The position numbers and the translations under genes are program-made. DNA of 64,000 nt from Strongyloides papillosus. Lineage: Eukaryota; Nematoda; Chromadorea; Rhabditida; Strongyloididae. A model generated the notes under the pieces. That model searched no databases, was not told the origin of the DNA, and worked only from the letters and a program-made list of their open reading frames with translations. This document shows, one piece after another, positions 52,929 to 64,000 of the stretch. Position 1 is the stretch's first letter. Each line of letters starts with the position of its first letter. Location: NCBI GenBank assembly GCA_005656395.1, contig SRSI01000023.1, positions 868,001-932,000 on the forward strand. Direction: 5' to 3'.

Positions 52929-53813
52929 TTTTGTTAACAAAAGTATTCATGATATTATTCTATTTTTGATTATATTTATTCGTATTACAAATATAGAGGG
53001 TATAAAAATAAAATATACAATAGTTTGAAAAAATACGTAAATATCTTTTATAGAGTAACAGTTATGAAAAATAGCAAGAAATGATAGTTAATAACGTGAA
53101 AATATTAAAAAAATTATTTTTCCAAAAAGTTTGAGCAATAAAAGATATTACAATTTTTTGGACAATATATAAACAATAAGTAATATTATGTTAGTTAAAT
53201 TGCGTAAGCAATTATAGTAAATATATTTAATATCATTTACATTAGAAATCATAATATTTATATTTTTTACACTAAAATGAAGGAAAATAGTGATCTTTGG
53301 AAAATCATAGATTTCTTTAAAATCAATTGTAATTAATTGTACTTTATTCATTCCATAAATTTTTTTTTATTCTATTAGAAAAATAATATCGCATTATTAA
53401 AAATCATCTCATCTAAATTTTATTCTTTAAAAACTTCGGAATTTTAAAAAAAAAATGGTTTTTTGTACTAAAATAATAAAACATAATTGTTGGACTTCTA
53501 TGTTCATAAACATTCTATTAATATGTAAAAAAGAAGTTGTTTTTATATAATCAATGGCGAATATAATAATGGCTTTTTATGTAAGAAAATTATAATCAAT
53601 TAAAATTTATGGATGTACCTAATTTTTAAAGATTCACAACTTTATACAAAATCTAGATTCCTCTACGGTATCTATAAAATTATGATGGTATATATCTTAG
53701 TTACAAAATTGTTATAACGTCACATTTGTATCTTAAAAATAAGCGGATTAATGTATTCTATTATCTGAAGAGCCTTGAGCGAGTCACCTTATACATTAAT
53801 ATTTTTCAATATA
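52929..53813. other. AT-rich spacer
   Basis: No feature recognised between mariner elements C and D. Confidence 0.3.
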
Positions 53814-54389
53814 TTAGGTTGTTCAACTGGAAATGTCACTTTTATGATAGTCAATTTTTAAATGATGATAATTTTCTTATACGTTGACATATCGCTACAA
53901 GATATATACCATTTTGTAGAGCAAAACAAGGACTATCAGTATCATATTTTTACATTTTGTTCTAAAATGTTATAAAGTTGTTATTATCTTAAAAAGATGT
54001 TGTGTCAAAAATAGATTTTCGATCAATCTACTTGTACAAGTTCAAACTTGGCCAAGAAGAAGCCAAAACTTCAATGAAAGTTAGTGAAGCATTTGGCCAA
54101 GGGTCTACTAGCAAACGCACCATACAACGTTGGTTCCAGAAATTTCAGAACGGAGATATGAGTCTTCAACGAAAGGGGAATTCTCGCGAAGTAAATGTTC
54201 TTAAAAACGAGAATGGTGGGATCAAATTTAAGAATAACTGTTCAGGAGCTTGCAAATGAATCGGATGTCAGTGTTGGAACTGTATTCAATCACTTAAAAG
54301 CCATAAATAATATATCGTTCGACTAAAAATGTATCTTTTATATCTCTAGCTCTTACAGTAAAAGCGACATTTTCAGTTGAACAACCTAA
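53814..54389 (+). mobile_element. Internally deleted mariner element D
   Basis: 576 bp between TA dinucleotides. The ends TTAGGTTGTTCAACTGGAAA and (inverted) TTAGGTTGTTCAACTGAAAA are nearly perfect inverted repeats, so this copy is younger than A-C and belongs to another mariner subfamily. It keeps only the 5' part of the transposase gene. Confidence 0.85.
54002..54325 (+). pseudogene. Mariner transposase N-terminal (DNA-binding) fragment, frameshifted
   Basis: From a GTG at 54002 the translation has the mariner paired-type helix-turn-helix: YKFKLGQEEAKTSMKVSEAFG, then RTIQRWFQKFQNGDMSLQRKG. The frame shifts near 54200. The next part continues in another frame as ITVQELANESDVSVGTV, then FNHLKAINNISFD and a stop. 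The second helix-turn-helix is thus present, but the catalytic DDD domain is deleted. The start codon is GTG rather than ATG, probably a mutation. Confidence 0.8.
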
Positions 54390-57389
54390 TAGTATAACAA
54401 TTACGATTAAAATAAAAACTGTTCTTGTCACGCAATTTGGAATGTCAAAGAAAAAACTATTTTATAACCGTTATGTGTCATTTAAATTTTATTTAGTTTT
54501 CAGTTACATATCCATTGCTGTATTTAATTCTTAATTAATTAATATTGTTTAGTTCTAGGAACGTGTATAGGATTCTAGTAACATCTATAAGGAGTTAGTA
54601 AATAGAAATTATTAAAATTTGTATAATAGAAAGTAAACGGCAACGAGATTTTAAATACATAAAATTTAGGTGGCCACTATTGTTTTTGTAATCTTATTAA
54701 TTTTTATAATAAAAATTTTTACTATAGTAATGATATGTTGGTTTTAATTTCTGATTTTTCTATGTGTCTCTCAAAAGGAATTGTGAGGCTGGAGTACAAA
54801 ATCCCAAGCGATTTTGGTATATAAGCGGTGGATAACTTAAGTTAAATCATTTTATTATTTCTTAATGTTGTGATATTATATGTCTCATTGTAATATGTAT
54901 TATTTTTAGGGGTTTTAAGAGTATTGTATGTAAAAGCTATAGAGTTGTTTTAAGATAAGTTATTAATATTGATAAGGTAATTTTGTAATTTTGAAATATC
55001 ATTGTAAATTTTATATTCAGGCGTATCTCCAATAAAAAATATTTTACTCTATATGTAATTTTGAACTATTGCTTAAATGTTAAATGAATTAAGTTTATGT
55101 AAATTAAGTAATATTGAATTTTACTAAACAAAAGTAAATCATTATCTACAAAAAAAATATTTAATTTAACAAATATTTTCCTATAAAGTTAAATATTTTT
55201 ATTTGGAGTAGCACTTTGAAGTTTCAATAAAAATAATTATTAATGAAAAGTCACCGTATGCTATTAATTATTTACCTATTCACTAGATGGATTTTCCTTA
55301 GCCTCAAAAATAATAAAACTGCATAGCTCAACTTTAAAATTAAGATGGCAGTTGCTTTTTTAAAAAATAAAAAAAATGTCATTTTTCTAGGAAAATTTTA
55401 TATTTATTTAATCTTTGGAGGTACACTTTAAGCCAGATCAAACATAATGAAAACATAAATACATTTAAAAATCACTATAATTTAACTATAATCTACTGCA
55501 GAAATTTTATTTTTGTTGCTAAATTATAAACTATTAAATTTTTTGAATAAATAAAATACAAATTTTTTAAATGTTATAAATAAATTACTACTTTTTAAGT
55601 TTCAAGAACTACTATTTAGATTTTTTATTTAATCGGTGCTAAGCACTCTCTTACAATATCTTTCTTCGTTCAACATCTCGGCAGAATCAGGATTTTGTAG
55701 TCGTTACATGTTCTCTCAATAGTATTGGTGTGAACACCAGTTTCTAGTTTCTCGGAATTGGTACAATAGTTTATTACGAAATGCTCAAATCTGTTTTTTT
55801 TTTCTCTTTTGTACTTACTTTATATCAATTAGAATGATAAAGTATTCGTATTAAGAAACAGATCTAAAAACTATTCTTCTTATGCATATTAACACCCTCT
55901 TAACTTTAAATAAAGTCATTGGTTTTTTGTTTATTTCAAAATAGTTGTTTTGGAAGGATCTTTTAATCTTAAAGAAATTTTAAGTTTTTATAACTTTACT
56001 TTTTTTTTAAACCGATTAAACCAAACTTTTTTAATCCGTTGCTAAAATTTTTTAATTTTATTACGAAAAAGAGTTTTCTTTTAATTTTCTTATTGTTTTT
56101 TGCTGGAAATTGTGCTCCAAGATAATGGAAATTTTTTAAATTGTTATTTAAAAAAGGAACTTTAAGTGGTATTCATCTAGGTGTAATCATAAATTTAGTT
56201 TTTTTATAATTTAAAAAGACTTTTTTCCAGAATTTCTATGACATTATTTATCAATTTAAATTGTTTCTTGATTTTTCCTTTCAAATCTTCTTTATTTTTA
56301 TTTTAGGCACTATAAATGAGCGATTTGACATTACTTCAAAAGAAGAAATTCATTGGAGTTTAGTCAAGTGATCATGGCGATAGGACCAAAAAGGTTTATT
56401 TTTCTAATTATACACCGTTTCGAGATTAAATTCAATAGTTTAAAATTGTTGTTTTTAAAATCTTTTTATGATAAAAATTCCAAAGTCGTAACTACAGATT
56501 AAAAAATTTTTTTATTAAAATCGGTAAAAATGAACGAAGTTATAAAATTTAAAAAATGGTACCCCTATTTGAAATACCTTGTAATTTGTAAGCAAATATT
56601 TTTCATTTTATGTAAATAATGTTGTTATGAATAATAAATGTTACACAAATAATATTTGTATTTACTTTTTCTCTAAAACAATTGAGGGGGTGATTATTGA
56701 CTAACTAAAGTTTTTGCAACTTTAATTACAGTAAATGCGACTAGACTGATTCAATAGAGCCTTATTTACTCTATAAAAATAGTGGAAAAGTTTTTTAAAA
56801 GTTTCTTGTTGTGCTTTAAAAATTTCGAACTTTTAGTAAAACAATGGTTTTGTTTCTTACAACAAATATATAATAATGTAGCGGACATCATCATATTTCA
56901 TATTTTGATTTGAACGTAAAAGGAGTTTATTTTTAATATTAGAATAAACTATACTAAAAGCTTCCCATATAAAAAAGGTATATTAAATACAAAGAAAAAG
57001 TTTAAAAATCAACAGGTCAACTTAGACCAAAATTTCTTAGTGAAAGTAATGACTAAAGATATTATCACCTTGATTTACAAAATAAGTTTTATACAAAATT
57101 TTGCATTAAGTATAAGAAAAATTACTAATGCTTAAAGTGAGAAATTACTTTTGTAAATTTCTGTAAAAAATTTTTAATTCATAATAACGCTTCTATGACA
57201 CTCATAAAGAATGTTGAAATTATATTACAACATGAAAGTTTTTCTACTGAAAACATTCATGGGTAAATATTACTATAAAAAAATATTTAGATAAGCTATT
57301 TTTAAACATTTATTTTTATTTTTTACAGCGTAAATTTTAAAAATTTTTTTCAATATAAGGATGAAAAAATTATTAATTCACATACAAAA
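54390..57389. other. 3-kb AT-rich region without genes
   Basis: TAGGTGGCCACTATTG with TTTTTGTAATCTTAT following (about 54667-54705) resembles 58536-58580 inside the solo-LTR-like insertion, so an old relative of that repeat is probably here (about 54550-54850). The rest shows no coding or repeat signal that I can support. Confidence 0.35.
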
Positions 57390-57790
57390 ATGAAATTTTT
57401 ATTTAATTGCTTTATTTTTTTGGTTTTATTACCATTAACTAGTTCCAGGTATTTTCCAGGTGATGAAAAATTTGAACAAATGAAACGAGGTAATAATCTG
57501 TCCAATAATTTTACTGTAACTCGACTTTTTATACAGAGAAAGAACAACAACGTCTAATAAATAGAGGAAGATGTTATTTAGAATTTCAAAAAGTATACGA
57601 AGATTATGATATCGTTGATGTAGTAGAAATTGAAGAGCATCATCATAGGGATTATTATTTTACTGATTTTAGATATAAAATACATAAAAAAAAATCTCAA
57701 GATAAAAAAAAATGTGTTAAACTACGAAGTCGTATAGAACAAGGAGGCAAAGTTGGTTCTTGTGATTTTTTAAAAAGTAAGTTTAAATAA
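57390..57790 (+). CDS. Small secreted basic protein
   Basis: The two-exon model is 57390-57489 and 57537-57790. The intron is 47 bases (GTAATA...TATACAG) in phase 1, giving 117 residues. An earlier ATG at 57361 meets a stop after ten codons, so 57390 is the start. The signal peptide is MKFLFNCFIFLVLLPLTSS. The mature part is Lys/Arg/Asp-rich with three Cys (GRCYLEF, KKCVKL, GSCDFL) and a HHH patch. A good donor (GTAAGT at 57779) sits just before the stop, so a further exon is possible. Exon layout and phase resemble the 44308/51144 family, and its intron closely resembles that before the exon at 60203. Function unknown. Confidence 0.65.
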
Positions 57791-57809
57791 AATGAATTAT
57801 TAGGGAATA

Positions 57810-59202
57810 CACACAAAAAATGAGACAAATTTCGACATTATCACGTAAAATGCAATAAAATGTCCCACTATTTTAAAATGTTATAATTTATTCAAATTTT
57901 AAAAATATCAAGCGACAACAAAAATGTTTTAAATGACGCAAAATATAAGGTTTTCGCAGAAAATTGGTCGTTTTTTTACAAAAATATATACTTTTAATAT
58001 TTCGAAGTAATGTAACATTTACTTAATCTTAGAAATTTTAAAAAAAATGTACTTATCTTAGAATCTAATTTGTTTTTTGTAGTATATTATGAAGTACGTT
58101 ATTAGAAGTCAATTTTATTAAAAGTTACTAACGTTTTAGCAAAAATCACTATTTTAAACACTCTACTAACGATAATAATTATGGAAAATTAAAAATTTCA
58201 TAAAGTAAAATATGACAGTTTGGGAAACTGTTTGGAAAATTCGAGAACATTGTTTTTGTTATTATAAAAGGTGGCGAGAGTCATCAAATTATTCATTTTA
58301 TTAACTTAGGTAATAGTTGTAGTCGTTTTTTATGTAATCAAAATTTTATATGTATGACGTGTTATATTGTAATGTTATTAATTATCTTAATTATATTGTA
58401 ATGTATTTCTAATATATTGTATTTTGTAGACCACTAGGGGTTTCATAGACGGTTGAGGGAGATCTCAGGAATTGTTAAGAGATCGAAGGATAAGTATAAG
58501 TAAGTATAATTTTGTAATTAATAAATGTTATCCCTAGGTGGCCACTTTACTTCACTATACTTTATTTTGTGTAATCTTATCTTTGTGAGTAATATTGTAA
58601 AGTTTGGGTCAATAAAAGTTGATTGTAATAAAGGTCTGAAGTCGGTTGGTGATTCAGAGGGCATTGGGAATTGTTTGAAAGGGGGACGCCAAAACCTATA
58701 TCTTATAAATATATTTTCTATAACAATAATAACGAAAACTAATTATTATTTAACCACACAAAGTATTAATAATTTAAAGTATTATTTTAGTAATTGCAAT
58801 TCTTCTTGTTTAATTTAAAATATTTAGAAATTATTTTTATTGTGAACAAAATACATAATGTTCCCAAATTTTTAATAAGTTTGACTTTTAAAAATAATCT
58901 TGAAAAACATTTTAAAAAAATACTATCATATGCCAATAAATACTCCTTATGAAAGTATTTATAATCTTATACAAAGTTAAGTTCTAATAATGTATTTTAA
59001 AATGTATTGTAGGAAATAACTTAAAGTTTAAGAAAAACAAAAAATATAATAAAAAAGTATAAACTCATTTCAATTATTGTCTTAATCTTTTGAACGAAAT
59101 AATTACGTTAATATTAATCGCAAATCAAGAAAATTCAAATTTTATTAGGTGGGACAAATTTATTACATTTTACGCAAATGTGTGTCCCATTTTTTTTGTG
59201 TG
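57810..59202. mobile_element. TIR element family E, copy 3 (contains a nested insertion)
   Basis: Flanked by TA on both sides. The ends are CACACAAAAAATGAGACAAA and, inverted, CACACAAAAAAAATGGGACA; the inverted repeat continues inward (CGTAAAATG.AATAAA.TGTCCCAC) for about 60 bases. Without the nested insertion (about 58203-58722) the element is about 870 bp, close to copies 1 and 2. No transposase frame is visible. Confidence 0.75.
58203..58722 (+). mobile_element. Solo-LTR-like insertion inside element E copy 3
   Basis: E copies 1 and 2 are continuous where this copy is interrupted by about 520 bp of GC-richer sequence. The insert has TATAAAAG at 58263-58270 and AATAAA at 58520-58525, spaced as promoter and polyA signal of an LTR. 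It starts near TGACAGTTTGGG and ends after GACGCCAAAACC. A related stretch may exist near 54667. Confidence 0.4.
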
Positions 59203-60202
59203 TAGTTAATATAAAATTATATTATATTAGTAATTTTTTCTATTCAATATTATGATTATTCTATATTAATTAATTAAATACAACAATGAGAAAGAATTAT
59301 TTTTAAGCAAAAAAAAGTAACTAAAAAAATTTTAAAAAAATCTGAGAAAATATTTTATTGTGAATAATAATTCTATAACATATTAAAATACTTTAATTTT
59401 TTTACAGTTTTATAGATTTTTTTAATTCATAATTTGCATACAGAACTACAAGTCTTAAAAACTATTTGACTATCAAGTAATATCTTTAGATAAAAAGAGC
59501 ATATATTAGGTGTCTACCAGAGCCCGGGTGACAGAGGTAATCTGAACACATATATTTGACGTTAGAATATTGTTTTTACTTTAACTTCGTATTTTATTAT
59601 ATGAGTACCTGAGAACCTAAAAGTATCTTTTTATATTAAACATTAGTAACTTTTTGTTCTTACTATATAAATGTAGTAATGTATAATTATTTATCTGAGA
59701 AGGCTAAAACTTTTATCATAGGCTCTGTGATTGAATTGTAATTTCAAATAATATATTGAATATTTACACTTGAGGTATTTTCACTAAACAAAAGCAAATT
59801 TCTTCTATGAAAAGTAATTGGTATGATTTTTATTAATTGTAAAAGATTATTTTTATTCTTTATCTATTTTTTAAACATTATTGGGGAAAAAAATTATTTA
59901 GCACATGCGCAAATAAATTTTTTCATTAATAGCTTTAGAATATTCATTTTATATTAATAGATAATGTCACTTATATTTTAATTATTAACCCATTGACGAT
60001 CATGGCGATTTTTGAGGTAAAAATAGCATAAGTCTATATTATTTTTTTAATAGTTTATATTGTCCTTTGACTTTTTTATTTTCTTTAACAGTAATTCATA
60101 TTTAGCTACACGATCGCCAATGTAATATTGTAGTTAATAGTTCAGGTAATTGTCTGGCTAAAAATTTAACTTCAACTCGACTTTTATACAGTTTCTTTTA
60201 AG
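59203..60202. other. AT-rich region with a relic of a first exon
   Basis: From about 60153 to 60191 the sequence GTAATTGTCTGGC ... AACTCGACTTTTATACAG matches the intron of the 57390 gene. The presumed first exon upstream (60000-60150) has stops and no clear signal peptide, so it seems decayed or lies elsewhere. Confidence 0.4.
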
Positions 60203-60546
60203 CGTTATATAATGATAATGGTTATTCAAATTGTCCTAAAGAATTAAATGCAAAAAAATGGTTAGTTGTTGACGAAGATGACAGAATAGAGAAATGTAAT
60301 GAAACAGTCGAAAATGATCTATATCTCTATGATAACTATAGTATTGTCAATATAAAAAAAAATCGTAGTTTATTGATTAAAAGTAAAGATTGTATAGTTA
60401 CTGAGTATCTATATACAATAGAAAAAAATGATACTAGTGAGGGAAAAAAAGAACAGAAAGTGCTCAATAGACAATTTATAATCGAACACAATGAATATGA
60501 TAGTGGATGTTATAAAAAAAATGACCATCCATGTTGGATTCAATAA
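60203..60546 (+). pseudogene. Orphan C-terminal exon of a secreted Cys protein
   Basis: An open frame of 113 codons starts after an AG at 60201-60202 (needing one base from a previous exon) and ends TAA at 60544-60546. It has five Cys (NCPK, KCNE, DCIV, GCYK, PCWIQ), is charged, and shows codon use unlike the flanks, so it was recently coding. The upstream intron resembles that of the 57390 gene. No usable first exon was found, so it is either a broken paralog or a gene whose 5' exon I could not identify. Confidence 0.5.
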
Positions 60547-60769
60547 TATATTTCGGAACATTAAAACTTTTAAATCACATAAAAATCACGGTAATTTCAC
60601 TATAATTTAATGCTACGAAACCATAATGTTGTTACTGCGATCATATTATGATATGTGAAATAAATATTCATTTATGTGTTTATTAAAATATATAACAAAG
60701 AAATAATATAAAAAAGTATAAAAAAGAGGCACTTAAAAATATTAAAATGAAATATACTTAATGAACAAT

Positions 60770-63700
60770 TTTATGGCTTTTATAATCTTTTATAAAGAAA
60801 AGACTAAGAACATCAAACATATAGCCATATGTTTGGAGTCATTTGTCACTATCTTTTCTCAAAAAAGTCTTTACAGGAGATTCAACAATAGAAACATCGG
60901 CAAAAGATCTATTAGAATTGATAAGCATGTTGATCTCCCGAGATAAAACGTTAAACCTAAAAAACAGAATCTTTTCTAGGTCTTTTTATAGCTTTTACAT
61001 TAGACTTAAGTGCGAGATGGGAATCCTTTTGAGAAGTTCGACGTGAGATCAAATGAACAATAGATCTTAATTAGGCGTAAGAGAAGAACTTGCAATAAGT
61101 ACTAGATCATTTCCAAAGTAGATAGACACTTCATATCCTAAATTAAGCCAGGAAGCACTTCGTTTCAAGGTACGAGATGCATAATTCATAAAAAAGTTTC
61201 CATCAAATTTAATTTTTGCTTTCACTTGCTCGTTGATCAATCTTTTATTCAATAAATCGTGAATATTTTCTTCTCTCTCTATTGAAATAGAAATATGCGG
61301 TATTAGTATAGGAGAATCTTTTCTGCATCGAGAGAAACATAAGGAGTGAGTTCTGTCGGTGAAATAAAGTTTTCATAAATAATGAACCGTGATGAAATAC
61401 CTACTAGGTGATTAGAAGAACCAAAAGGTATTTCCAATTTATGTTCAAAACAGAGAGTTGTGAGTAATGATTAAGATTTTTATTAAAATATCCAATTAAA
61501 GGTAGATAGTCTGAGTGCAATACTTTTCACCATGAAGATAGGTTAAGTGTTTTCTAGCCGAAAGAATAATAGACATGGCTTTTAAAAACACAGAATCACG
61601 TTGACTAAATGTATGAGCTCTTTTCTTATACCAATAATGTACAAATCACCTAGAAACACCAACTTTTTAGGCAATATAACCACCAAATCCTGATTGACTT
61701 GTATCTGTATAAACTTCAAAAGATAATTTTTGATTTCACTATACGAAATTTTACGAGAACATAAGCCAAGAGTAGCGAGATCGTTCAGAAAAGATTGTAT
61801 CAATTGTGAAGATAATTTGAAGCTTTGCAGTAGATATAAGCATCAGTACGTCTTTTGGTTGATTAAGATTTTTATATCAGCTACATTATCTGTGTGTGAA
61901 CGAGACTGACAGAACGATGAAATTAAATCACGCATGAGTTAAGAGTCTTTTCTAGCAGCATCTTGAATAACTTTAACGACAAGAAAAATAGTGTAATCAA
62001 AGAATAGAGTAAAATTCATTACATTTAAGCATACCAGTAGTTGAACTAGTAGTAACGTTATGTTGGTCAATCGGTATTTAGATATTAAGAAGTTTAGCAG
62101 AAGCTTCTTTAGTCGTATCAGCATCGATTATTTTCTTAGTTACAATTTCAGTCTGTTCCAAGAGGCGGGTTAAAACGTTAACAGGACGGAACGATATAAC
62201 TTAAGTGAAATCAGAAGCAGTGTTGTGAAAATTCTCACAACTACGATCATTAACAGTTTTACCCATAGGAAAATATTAAGTAAACTTTCATCACTATGAC
62301 TTTCGGTAATCCTTGAAGTAACGTATTCATTTAAATTGAAAAGAATAGTCTTTGGTTGATTTTAAGTATTTCTAGCTTGTACTTTAGTATACAATGATTG
62401 TACAGAAATGGTTTTACGAGCGACCTCAACTGCAAAAAAAGTAGTTGATTCGTAATCTTCAACACACTTGAACAATTAGTTGTTAAGAACAATGTCCTCA
62501 GTTGTTATAGTATTAGGACTAATTTGAACAATGAAATCAATACATAGTAATATTTTATCAAACAAAATAGAAGATTTAGAACGATAGAGATTGACCACAA
62601 TATTCTTGCTACCTACATTAACGTCTACTTTTGAGCAAGATTTAATTGTCTCTTTAACACCTGTAGCACCTTTGATCTTTAAATCACAATCATAAGCAAC
62701 ATAATATAGTGAATTTTATCTTATTGGTTTTAAAATATAAAAAGAACAATTAATAAAACATAAAAATATATCAGTTAAAAGTATAAAAATTATTTAAACA
62801 TGTAAATGATATAATATTCATAATTAAACTCCGTTCGATCTGTGAAACATTTCATGGCCAAAAAATCGTTATAAGATCGTTCTTTACTAATGTATTCCAT
62901 AGTCGGCACGCATTATCGAAATAGCAGATCCGGAGACTATCAAACATTGAGTTGGCATTTTATTAATCGGGAGTATCACAACTTCTGGACGAAAACTTGT
63001 ATCACATGGGGCAGCAGCAACACAAGTGGTCTTTGGAGCGTCAAATATATATTTTCTCTTAACAGCATATTCTCCCATTGGCAAATCTCTAGACAATCTT
63101 TTATATTCAGACTTCTTATAACCAGGAAAGTTATAGTGGTGACATCGTGTATCATCCTAACGTGAAGCTTGCATCTGAATATTCTTATTAATTAATTTAA
63201 GTAGTCCTCTAGCCTGATGAGATTCTTTCAGTATACGCTTGTGGAATTCCAAGCCAATATAAAGATCATCTAAAGATTTCTAGAAGCCAAGTCTTTTGAG
63301 AAGTCTATGTTGCACTCTACCATAAAAAATAGAAAGAAGTCGTTGACTTATAAAATCCAACTTAGAAGCAGTAGCAAGATTCGTAATAGTAGTACCAATA
63401 AGATCACTAATGTTTGGTAACGTTTTACTAAACTTATCAGGAGCACAGTCCACACGAGTCCTATATACTTTTATAATCGCAGCTTCAACAGACACCCTAT
63501 TATTAAAACGTTTATTCAGAGCAATTTAGCCAAAGCGTATAAAGTGATTTGCTCATTAGCAATAGCTTCTCTACCAAGAGGTTTAACTTTAAGTTTTAAA
63601 ATAGTCAGCATACGTGTATTATGTAATATCTAGCTCATTTTATCCAAATTAATTCGCAACTCCAGCGTAACAATCAAAGTAGAGATTTTTGGCAATTTAA

Positions 63701-64000
63701 TTCTATAAAATTCAGGTTGAGCTTTCTAATTAATAACTATTACGGCAAAAGATCCAAGAGAAAAAAACTGTATTTGAATGAATCATTTAAGTGATCTAAT
63801 AGTAATAAAATTTTGTCCTCAACAACACTCTTAGAGACGTGTCCGATGATTATTCTTTCAAACAAGCGATCGATTGCACACGAGATAGAATTGATGGTGC
63901 GACAAATAGAGAGCCTTAGATAATTATTTTTAAACGAACGATATAGAGCTTTGTCACTATTCTGTGTCTTAGATTATTGTACAGTAGCGATACGAATCCT
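60770..64000 (-). pseudogene. Decayed retroelement-like coding region, runs off the right edge
   Basis: The minus strand reads as one protein-coding region broken by stops and frameshifts. From about 63990 to 62887 come long fragments, for example RLFERIIIGHVSKSVVED, VKPLGREAIANEQITLYA, VDCAPDKFSKTLPNISDL and RDLPMGEYAVKRKYIFDA. After an AT-rich gap (62700-62886), fragments resume (KSCSKVDVNVGSKNIVVN). At 61714-61671 VYTDTSQSGFGGYI matches the first RNase H motif of retroelements, and downstream HTFSQRDSVFLKAMSIIL and ARKHLTYLHG match the following helices. GC content is higher than the surrounding DNA. The superfamily is not determined; I found no intact RT YxDD motif. Confidence 0.5.

Noticed and set aside
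57350..57550. 66-codon minus-strand ORF opposite the 57390 gene
   Set aside because: It overlaps the signal-peptide exon and intron of the better-supported plus-strand gene.

Overview
The window looks like nuclear DNA of a nematode, most probably a Strongyloides-type clade IV parasite. The background is extremely AT-rich, introns are short (about 40 to 60 bases, GTAAGT/GTAAAT to TTTTAG), and there are many small secreted-protein genes. Most gene assignments rest on reading the translated exons; no database search was possible.

Left third (1-27,000), mostly host genes. Position 1 cuts through a minus-strand PAPS synthetase gene (APS-kinase domain), whose start codon stands alone on its own exon. 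A divergent transthyretin-like secreted protein follows at 2.3-2.9 kb. Four tiny plus-strand Gly/Pro/Gln-rich proteins lie at 4.4-6.9 kb, two of them a tandem duplicate in which the first copy has lost its repeat tail. A long Ser/Asn-rich exon of unknown function (8.4-10.4 kb) precedes a 6.5-kb gene-free stretch. Then comes a clear PP2A regulatory subunit B'' gene with two EF-hand loops (17.0-20.0 kb), a small mucin-like GPI-anchor candidate (23.3 kb) and a type I membrane glycoprotein (24.1-26.1 kb).

Middle (27,009-38,462): a complete, apparently intact 11.45-kb Ty3/gypsy LTR retrotransposon on the minus strand. It has two 692-bp LTRs that read as identical, a 4-bp GATT target duplication, a primer-binding site matching the 3' end of tRNA-Gln and a polypurine tract. 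A single 2078-codon Gag-PR-RT-RNaseH-IN frame is followed by a second 441-codon ORF. A 116-codon ORF near the 3' LTR runs antisense to the element and has its own polyA signal. Three features make it unusual: a signal-peptide/transmembrane-bounded segment of about 500 residues between the Gag zinc knuckles and the protease; three covarying hairpins in each LTR; and the antisense gene. The element sits just upstream of the promoter of a small secreted-protein gene.

Right third (38.5-64 kb): small secreted-protein genes in a transposon-rich neighbourhood. Two paralogous Ser-rich precursors (38.6 and 41.0 kb) share architecture; the first ends in a strongly cationic peptide behind a dibasic cleavage site. 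A second family (44.0, 51.1, possibly 57.4 and 60.2 kb) lies within an inverted duplication. Around and inside it are four degenerate mariner elements, a pogo/Tigger-like MITE with an empty-site comparison in the opposite arm, a long-TIR foldback element, three copies of a TA-flanked TIR family, and a nested solo-LTR-like insertion. The last 3.2 kb is a heavily mutated minus-strand coding region with an RNase H-like motif, probably a dead retroelement running off the right edge. No tRNA, rRNA or CRISPR was recognised.
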